Below, in pieces: positions 58,945-64,000 of a DNA stretch of 64,000 bases (position 1 is the first letter of the stretch; each line of letters starts with the position of its first letter). The translations under genes and the position numbers were made by a program. The stretch spans positions 2,883,614-2,947,613 of the forward strand of contig NZ_CP072596.1 of NCBI RefSeq assembly GCF_017815535.1, read 5' to 3'. The notes below the pieces were generated by a model. That model worked only from the letters and a program-made list of their open reading frames with translations. It did not search any database and was not told where the DNA came from. Origin of the DNA: Tessaracoccus sp. MC1865. Lineage in GTDB: Bacteria > Actinomycetota > Actinomycetes > Propionibacteriales > Propionibacteriaceae.

Positions 58945-60162
58945 TCAGATTTCTGCTAGGGGCGATGCCTCTGCGGCCGAAACCTCCCCCTTCGCGGGGC
59001 CGACGGTGAGGGCGGCGATACCGGTGGTCAGGGGCACGCTCAACACCAGGCCGATGGCCGAGCCGAGGGTGCGGACGGCCTCCCCGGCGAACATCTCGAC
59101 GCCGAGCAGGTCCAGCGGCGCCCGGGAGGTGAAGTACAGGAGGAGCAGCACGGTCAGGGCTGCGCCGGCGTAGGCGAAGACGATGGTGTAGATGGTGGAG
59201 GCGATGTGGTCGCGGCCGATTCGCATCCCCGCCGCGAACACGCGGGTCCGCGACCACTGCGGCGCTGCGCCGCGCAGCTCCCAGACGGCCGAGGCCTGGG
59301 TGATCGTCACGTCGTTGAGCACGCCGAGCCCCCCCACGATGATGCCCACCATCAGCAGGTCCTGGAAGTTGATGGCGGGCGCGAGTTGGGCGAGGTCGTA
59401 CTCGTTCTCGTCAGAGAAGCCGGACAGCCGGGCTGTCACGACAGCCACCGCGCCCAGCCCCGTGGTTACCGCGAGCCCCAGCAGCGTCCCGGCCAGCGCG
59501 GCCGAGGTGCGCACCGAGACCCCGTGCGCCACGTAGAGCACGATGAACATGATCACCGTCGACCCGGCCAGCGCCACGGCCATGCCGGATTTGCCGACGA
59601 TGACGGCCGGAAGCATGAACCCCAGCAGTACGTAGGCGGCGATGCCCAGCGCCACCAGCGCCATCAGCCCCCGCCACCTGGCGACGGCGACCACCGCAGC
59701 CACGAACAGCGCCAGCATGATCCCGATCACCGGCAGCCGGTTCACGCCGCTGAACGCATAGTGGAAGCCGTCTTCGGTGGGGATGCGGGCGACCTCTATG
59801 GAGTCGCCCGCCCTCAAGCCTGCATGCACCTGGGGGCCGGACAGCTCGACGGCGACCTCCGCCCCCTCGTCGGCCCCGCTGTCCACGACGACGCTGGCGG
59901 TCAGGCAGGCGGGCCCCTCGACGGGGCCGACGTCGGCCGATTCGCACCCCTCGACGACCTCCGTGATGGTGGCGTCCTCATACGTGACGCCGGGCACCTC
60001 GTCGACGATGGTGAGGGCGCCGCGGAGTTCGGCGCCGCTGGGCCACAGCCAGATCATGCCCGCCACGGCGAGGATGCCCACGATGGCGAGGAAGCCGACG
60101 AGGAGAGCCCGGGCGCGCTGACCCACTTCTACTGGTGCGTGTTCGCCGTGCGAGTGACCCAT
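58945..60162 (-). CDS. YibE/F-like membrane protein
   Basis: A 405-residue protein with about eight hydrophobic segments. A His-rich start (MGHSHGEHA), one membrane segment, an outer domain of about 100 residues, then the YibE/F core (PVIGIMLALFVAAVVAVARW, the GGLGVLNDVTITQASAVWEL block and TYFTS-like SRAPLDLLG). The family is sometimes linked to transport or quality control but its role is not settled. ATG 60162 has TACGTT 7 nt upstream; longer upstream reading is a shadow. Divergent from the small Cys-rich gene. Confidence 0.83.
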   Translation of the reverse strand: MGHSHGEHAPVEVGQRARALLVGFLAIVGILAVAGMIWLWPSGAELRGALTIVDEVPGVTYEDATITEVVEGCESADVGPVEGPACLTASVVVDSGADEGAEVAVELSGPQVHAGLRAGDSIEVARIPTEDGFHYAFSGVNRLPVIGIMLALFVAAVVAVARWRGLMALVALGIAAYVLLGFMLPAVIVGKSGMAVALAGSTVIMFIVLYVAHGVSVRTSAALAGTLLGLAVTTGLGAVAVVTARLSGFSDENEYDLAQLAPAINFQDLLMVGIIVGGLGVLNDVTITQASAVWELRGAAPQWSRTRVFAAGMRIGRDHIASTIYTIVFAYAGAALTVLLLLYFTSRAPLDLLGVEMFAGEAVRTLGSAIGLVLSVPLTTGIAALTVGPAKGEVSAAEASPLAEI

Positions 60163-60169
60163 GCGGGCC

Positions 60170-60192
60170 AACGTACACGGCGGACGTACACT
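60170..60192. promoter_or_regulatory. Divergent leaderless promoters of the YibE/F and DUF6767-like genes
   Basis: Minus strand: TACGTT (60170-60175) is 7 nt before ATG 60162. Plus strand: TACACT (60187-60192) is 7 nt before GTG 60200. The two start codons are only 37 bp apart. Confidence 0.5.
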
Positions 60193-60199
60193 CGAAAAC

Positions 60200-60391
60200 G
60201 TGTCGACGAACGCGGAAACCAGGCGGAAGCGGCGCCCGGACGCCAAGTGCCCGCTGCGCCCCGGGGATCCGTGCACCCTCTGCCAGATCAACGTGACCGG
60301 ACCGCACGACTGCGGCCTCGTCTATCTCATCATGGACGACCCGGAATCCCGCGAGGCCTGGGCTGAGAGCCGCCGGAAACAGCACCAGTAG
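60200..60391 (+). CDS. Small Cys-rich protein (DUF6767-like)
   Basis: A 63-residue protein with CPLRPGDPCTLCQ and GPHDCGLVYLIMDDPE. Four cysteines (two close pairs) could hold a metal. The pattern resembles the DUF6767 family found in actinobacteria, of unknown role. GTG 60200 has TACACT 7 nt upstream. It stands between the YibE/F and rhomboid genes. Confidence 0.65.
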   Translation: MSTNAETRRKRRPDAKCPLRPGDPCTLCQINVTGPHDCGLVYLIMDDPESREAWAESRRKQHQ

Positions 60392-60400
60392 GCGCGCGGG

Positions 60401-60406
60401 TACGCT
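60401..60406 (+). promoter_or_regulatory. Leaderless -10 box of the rhomboid gene
   Basis: TACGCT lies 6 nt before ATG 60413. Confidence 0.45.
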
Positions 60407-60412
60407 CGTCCC

Positions 60413-61240
60413 ATGGAAATGGCCGCGCCCGTCTGCTATCGGCACCCGAACGAACCCACCCGCATCTCGTGCCAGCGCTGCGGCCGCCCCATCTGCCCCC
60501 AGTGCATGGTGCCGGGCTCGGTGGGGTTCCAGTGCCCCGAATGCGTGCAGCAGGGGATGCAGCAGACACGGCAACACGCGCTCCCGTACGGCGGCGAGCG
60601 CACCTCCAACCCCAAGACGACCTCGATGGTCCTGGTCGGCATCAACGCCGCCATCTGGATCCTGCTGCTGCTGACCGGCGGCTACGACGGCGAGCCGATG
60701 GGCTACGTGGCGCTCACCCCCGCCATCGCCGCGTACTACGGCGAATGGTGGCAACTGCTCACCTCGGGTTTCGCGCATGTGGAGTTGTGGCACTTCGGCT
60801 TCAACATGCTGGTGTTGTACCTGCTGGGCCCCAACGTCGAGCAGATCGTGGGGCGCTGGAAGTTCCTGGCCATCTACCTCATCTCTTTGCTCGGCGGTTC
60901 TGCCAGCGTGATGCTGTTCTCCAACCCGCTGGGCTCCACGCTGGGCGCGTCGGGCGCGATCTACGGTCTCCTCGGCGCCGTGCTGCTGCTCGCCATCAAG
61001 CACAAGGGCGACGTGCGCGGCATCCTCACCTGGATCGGCATCAACGTGGCGGTGTCGTTCCTGTGGGCCAACGTGTCATGGCAGGGGCACCTGGGCGGCC
61101 TGGTGGGCGGCGTGGTGGCCACGGCCGTCGTCCTGTACCTGCCCAGGTCGGCGCGGAAATGGCAGTGGCCGCTGCTCGCCGTGCTGGCGGTCGCCTTCGT
61201 GGCCGTCAGCCTCTTCCGGGGCCTCCAGCTCGCCGGATAG
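60413..61240 (+). CDS. Rhomboid intramembrane serine protease with N-terminal zinc finger
   Basis: A 275-residue protein. Residues 8-45 form a small zinc-binding part (CYRHPNEPTRISCQRCGRPIC, CMVPGSVGFQCPEC, quoted in pieces). Seven or so membrane segments follow. Catalytic Ser180 is in GASGAIYGLLG and His226 in GHLGGLVGG; the L1-loop WxHxxFNM motif appears as ELWHFGFNMLVL. Rhomboids cut substrates within the membrane. The zinc-finger/rhomboid combination is common in actinobacteria. Confidence 0.92.
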   Translation: MEMAAPVCYRHPNEPTRISCQRCGRPICPQCMVPGSVGFQCPECVQQGMQQTRQHALPYGGERTSNPKTTSMVLVGINAAIWILLLLTGGYDGEPMGYVALTPAIAAYYGEWWQLLTSGFAHVELWHFGFNMLVLYLLGPNVEQIVGRWKFLAIYLISLLGGSASVMLFSNPLGSTLGASGAIYGLLGAVLLLAIKHKGDVRGILTWIGINVAVSFLWANVSWQGHLGGLVGGVVATAVVLYLPRSARKWQWPLLAVLAVAFVAVSLFRGLQLAG

Positions 61241-61249
61241 CGCCGCCTG

Positions 61250-62611
61250 TCACCGCCAGAGCGTGTGCTTCAGCGCCTCCTCGACGGTGGGCTCAGAGAA
61301 CCTGAACCCCGCGGTCTGGAGCTTGGCCGAGGAGACCCGCTGGTCGGTGTCGATCAGCTGGTCGTAGCCCTCGGACCCCAGGAGGACCTTGGGCCCCACC
61401 GAGGGCACCGGCAGCCAGGACCGTTTCCCGATCACCCGGGCCAGCGTCTCGGCGAACTCCCCGTTGGTGACCGGAGCGGGCCCCACCATGTTGACCGGTC
61501 CCTGCACCGACGGCGCCACCACGGCATACGTGTACGCGCGGGCCACGTCGTCGATCCCGATCCAGCTGTTCATGCCCTCCTTCGGCGACACCGGGCCACC
61601 CAGCCCCAGGAAGAACAGCGGGAGCTGCGGCAGGAGGGCCCCGCCGCCCTGGCTCAACGCGATCCCGGTGCGCATGAAGGCGGTGCGGGCCCCAGCGTCC
61701 GACGCGGCGCCGGCGGCCCCCTCCCACTGACGCACGACGTCGGCGAGGAACCCGTCGCCGGGCGCCGACTCCTCGGTCAGGAGTTCGCCCGGGCGTCGCG
61801 CGCCGTAGATGCCGATGCCCGACGCCTGGATCAGCGCGGTCGACGGGTGCTGGGCGACGGCGTCGGCCAGCGTGTGCGTGGCGTCGAGGCGTGACTGCAG
61901 GATCTTCTGCTTGTTCTTCGCGGTGAACCGGCCACCGATGGAGTGCCCGGCGAGGTTGATCACCGCGTCGACGCCTTCGAGGACGGCGGGGGGCAGGTGT
62001 CGCCCGGCGGGGTCCCACTGGATGGCGGTGCCGGGCGCGTAGCCCCGGTCCGGCGAGCGGACCAGCCGTCCGACGTGCTGCCCGGCGTTGGCGAGCAGCG
62101 CGACCAGTTGCGTGCCGATGAGGCCCGAGGCACCCGAGACGAGGATCCGGCGACTCCGCCCGTCGAGGAGCCGGTGGAGCATGAGGTCGCCCTTCATCTG
62201 GCGCGCCCTGAACCGGAAGTCGCGGTTGTGTTCCACGTCGGTGTCGAACTTCAGCCTGGGGGCGTCGAACGTGATGCGGTCGAACATCCTGGTGCCGCCG
62301 TCGGGCAGGTCGCTGAGGAACGACTCGTGGCGCCAACTGTTGAAGATGCCGCTGTCCACCATGTCGACGACCTGCACGTCGTCGCTCAGCGCCATGTAGC
62401 GGTAGGTGGCCTTCGGCTTCGGATAGGGCCGGTAGGGCAGGTGGACGCTCACGGTGAACTGGTTGCCCACGCGGTAGTCGTCCGGGTTGCCCTCGAGGAC
62501 GGTCAGGCCGCCCCCGGGGATGAAGCGCACCAGCCCACCGGGGCCGTACAGCATCCGGCGGACGAGGTCGCGCGGATGCGCGAAGTCGGTGACGTGCTCG
62601 TAGACCTTCAT
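61250..62611 (-). CDS. SRPBCC domain fused to TIGR01777-type NAD-dependent epimerase
   Basis: A 453-residue protein. Residues 1-150 are an SRPBCC-type fold (RRMLYGPGGLVRFIPGGG, DDVQVVDMVDSGIFNSWRHE) and residues about 155-453 an extended short-chain dehydrogenase of the TIGR01777 type (ILVSGASGLIGTQLVALLA, GVDAVINLAGHSIGGRFTAK, ALIQASGIGIYGARR, NSWIGIDDVARAYTYAV, with GPVNMVGPAPVTNGEFAETL near the end). The two-domain form is known; function is not. ATG 62611 has CAGGAT 7 nt upstream. Convergent with the rhomboid gene. Confidence 0.88.
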   Translation of the reverse strand: MKVYEHVTDFAHPRDLVRRMLYGPGGLVRFIPGGGLTVLEGNPDDYRVGNQFTVSVHLPYRPYPKPKATYRYMALSDDVQVVDMVDSGIFNSWRHESFLSDLPDGGTRMFDRITFDAPRLKFDTDVEHNRDFRFRARQMKGDLMLHRLLDGRSRRILVSGASGLIGTQLVALLANAGQHVGRLVRSPDRGYAPGTAIQWDPAGRHLPPAVLEGVDAVINLAGHSIGGRFTAKNKQKILQSRLDATHTLADAVAQHPSTALIQASGIGIYGARRPGELLTEESAPGDGFLADVVRQWEGAAGAASDAGARTAFMRTGIALSQGGGALLPQLPLFFLGLGGPVSPKEGMNSWIGIDDVARAYTYAVVAPSVQGPVNMVGPAPVTNGEFAETLARVIGKRSWLPVPSVGPKVLLGSEGYDQLIDTDQRVSSAKLQTAGFRFSEPTVEEALKHTLWR

Positions 62612-62618
62612 ACGGGTC

Positions 62619-62624
62619 ATCCTG
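62619..62624 (-). promoter_or_regulatory. Leaderless -10 box of the epimerase gene
   Basis: CAGGAT on the minus strand, 7 nt before ATG 62611. Confidence 0.35.
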
Positions 62625-62648
62625 TCAGGCACGCGGGAGTTTCAGGGG

Positions 62649-63212
62649 CTATCGGCCCCGACCGGGCGCCGGGAGGCCGAGCCACCCGGCGCCGGGATGG
62701 TGCCCGCCGGCGCGCTTCACCTCCGTGAGGAGCGGGTAACGCTCCCGAACCGATGCCTCCACCCGGTCATGCAGCGTCGACGCGGCCGCGGGGCAGTCCT
62801 CGCAGGCGCCGCCGAAGTTGAGCTTCAGCGTCGTGGCCGTCGCATCGGCGACTGTGATGTGGCCGCCGTGGCTCGACACGTAGCCGGCCAGCTCACCCTC
62901 CAGCACCTCGCGCGCCAGCATTCCCAGCAGTTCCCCGGAGCCCTCGGTGACCTGCCAGCCGTCGAGGTCGACGGCGGCCGCCACCGCGTCGCGGATCCGC
63001 GGGCCGTGCTCGGTCCAGGTGCGGTCCTCGGCCAACCACGTCCAGACACCGCGTCGTTCCACCATTGCCTTGGTCAACACGCCGTACTCGAGCAGCGGGC
63101 CGAGCGTGCCGGGCGCGTGCAGAACCTGGCCGACGGGGAGGTCGACGTCGGTGACCCAGCGCACGGCGCGCGGTTCGCCCGGGATCGACTGGGGGTGGAT
63201 GGCGCGTGTCAT
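62649..63212 (-). CDS. NifU C-terminal domain-like protein linked to feoB
   Basis: A 187-residue protein. The C-terminal half (about 100-170) is NifU/Nfu-like with Cys137 and Cys140 in GGACEDCPAAASTL, which would hold a bridging or transferable Fe-S cluster. The first 90 residues form another domain that I do not recognise (VTDVDLPVGQVLHAPGTLGP, TKAMVERRGVWTWL). Its ATG overlaps the feoB stop by 4 bp, so it is made with the ferrous-iron importer and may take iron from it or sense iron for it. Confidence 0.82.
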   Translation of the reverse strand: MTRAIHPQSIPGEPRAVRWVTDVDLPVGQVLHAPGTLGPLLEYGVLTKAMVERRGVWTWLAEDRTWTEHGPRIRDAVAAAVDLDGWQVTEGSGELLGMLAREVLEGELAGYVSSHGGHITVADATATTLKLNFGGACEDCPAAASTLHDRVEASVRERYPLLTEVKRAGGHHPGAGWLGLPAPGRGR

Positions 63213-64000
63213 GTGAGCACTCCCACGATCTGATGGGCCAGGAAGGCCATGAGCCAGGCGGTGAGGCCCAGGTAGCCGAAGGCGATGAGCGGCCACCGCC
63301 AGGTGCCGGTCTCGCGACGCATCACGGCCAGCGTGGACATGCACTGCAGCGCGTAGACGAAGAACACCAGCAGCGCGGCGATGGTGGGAGGCGTGAAGAC
63401 CTCCTCGCCCTCGCGCGGCCCGTCCTGGTGCCGCATTTCCGCCAACGCTCTGGCCGGGTTCTCGGGATCCGAGGCGGACGCCACCTGGCCGAGCGTCGCG
63501 ACGAAGACCTCGCGCGCGGCCAGCGACGAGATCACGCCCACGTTGACGCGCCAGTCGAAGCCCAGCGGCTCGAACACCGGTTGCACCGCGCGGCCGAGGC
63601 CGGCCGCCACCGAATGGTCCAGCGTGTAGGCGGTCACGGCCACCTCGTCGGCGGGGTCCACCCCTGCCGCCACCAGGTCGTCAGCCGAGCGCATCGGCAG
63701 GCTCAACAGCGCCCAGAGGACCACCGTCGTGACCAGGATGATCGAGGTGACCTTCCGCAGGAACGCCTTGCAGGCATCCCACACCGAGATCAGCACCGTC
63801 CTGAGCTTCGGCAGCCGGTAGGACGGCATCTCCATGTAGAACGGCAGCCCCACGCCCGAGCGCCCCACGACCCGCTTCCAGAACCACGCCGACGTCATGG
63901 CCGACGCGGCCCCCAGCACGTAGAGGCCGAACATGATGGCGCCCTGTGCCCGCACCGGGCCCCAGCCCAGCTCGGGCGGCACGAGCATCCCGATCAGCAG
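63209..64000 (-). CDS. feoB: Ferrous iron transporter FeoB (C-terminal part; 5' end outside window)
   Basis: The last 263 or so residues of FeoB: membrane segments with PFYMEMPSYRLPKLRTVL (the conserved gate region), the AFLRKVTSIILVTTVVLWAL segment, VISSLAAREVFVATLGQV (gate motif) and the C-terminal helices (LVFFVYALQCMSTLAVMRRE, two Cys-including conserved positions). The N-terminal GTPase domain would be encoded beyond position 64000. Imports Fe2+ across the membrane. Followed by the overlapping NifU-like gene. Confidence 0.93.
   Translation of the reverse strand: MLIGMLVPPELGWGPVRAQGAIMFGLYVLGAASAMTSAWFWKRVVGRSGVGLPFYMEMPSYRLPKLRTVLISVWDACKAFLRKVTSIILVTTVVLWALLSLPMRSADDLVAAGVDPADEVAVTAYTLDHSVAAGLGRAVQPVFEPLGFDWRVNVGVISSLAAREVFVATLGQVASASDPENPARALAEMRHQDGPREGEEVFTPPTIAALLVFFVYALQCMSTLAVMRRETGTWRWPLIAFGYLGLTAWLMAFLAHQIVGVLT

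Noticed and set aside
59206-60366. Plus-strand open frame rich in His, Arg and Gly opposite the YibE/F gene
   Set aside because: Composition is typical of antisense translation in GC-rich DNA and it overlaps a coherent membrane protein gene.

Overview
The window is GC-rich and densely coded and looks like chromosome from a high-GC Gram-positive bacterium (Actinomycetota). A family such as the Propionibacteriaceae is the best guess. Pointers are a DUF222/HNH '13E12-type' gene, a DUF6458 membrane protein, a small Tad/Flp pilus locus of actinobacterial type, a CCA-adding enzyme with an HD domain, and many genes whose only visible promoter is a TANNNT box 6-8 nt before the start codon (leaderless transcripts). 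I saw no rRNA, tRNA, CRISPR array, insertion sequence or prophage.

Layout. 1-6.6 kb: a class A penicillin-binding protein (3' end cut by the window), an MscS channel, cca, a DUF222/HNH gene broken by one TAG, and a PAS/iron-sulphur fusion. 6.6-12.4 kb: remains of a secreted protein, citrate synthase, a small membrane protein, an Atg22-like transporter and a double alpha/beta hydrolase. 12.5-23.5 kb: one tightly coupled operon that pairs a branched-chain-amino-acid-type ABC importer with an acyl-CoA ligase, a TetR regulator, a 3-hydroxybutyrate-type dehydrogenase, a hydrolase, a two-subunit 3-oxoacid CoA-transferase and a thiolase. Together these can import a short-chain hydroxy or keto acid and convert it to acetyl-CoA. 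23.7-32.1 kb: a radical SAM/SPASM protein, a PRPP synthetase-like enzyme, a transporter, an SRPBCC protein, a fused dimethylargininase-type/ornithine aminotransferase, an alcohol dehydrogenase and a secreted HExxH protein.

32.3-39.9 kb: a Tad-type pilus locus (SAF/CpaB-like, frameshifted TadZ-like, TadA, TadB, TadC, a Flp-like pilin, and a membrane LysM/BTAD protein). 39.9-43.4 kb: a large secreted PIG-L deacetylase. 43.5-51.0 kb: a sugar locus (ABC binding protein and two permeases, PfkB kinase, DeoR regulator, GH4 glycosidase) followed by a class I aldolase. 51-54.7 kb: PAP2 phosphatase, dCMP deaminase-like protein, an ArfB-like release factor and two adjacent toxin-antitoxin pairs. 54.7-64 kb: a beta-propeller lactonase, a secreted dimethylformamidase-like protein, an M23 peptidase, a YibE/F protein, a small Cys-rich protein, rhomboid protease, a TIGR01777-type epimerase, and a NifU-like protein overlapping feoB (5' end cut by the window).

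The most novel-looking signal is a C-terminal module of about 110-130 residues made of two related halves, each with a Trp, a Cys pair and a W/F-NN motif. It ends four otherwise unrelated proteins here (a broken gene at 6.6 kb, the PIG-L deacetylase, the dimethylformamidase-like protein and the M23 peptidase). I know of no named domain that matches it. It behaves like a shared surface-attachment or ligand-binding tail for secreted proteins. Second come the arginine-enzyme/ornithine aminotransferase fusion and the self-contained ketone-body-type operon.
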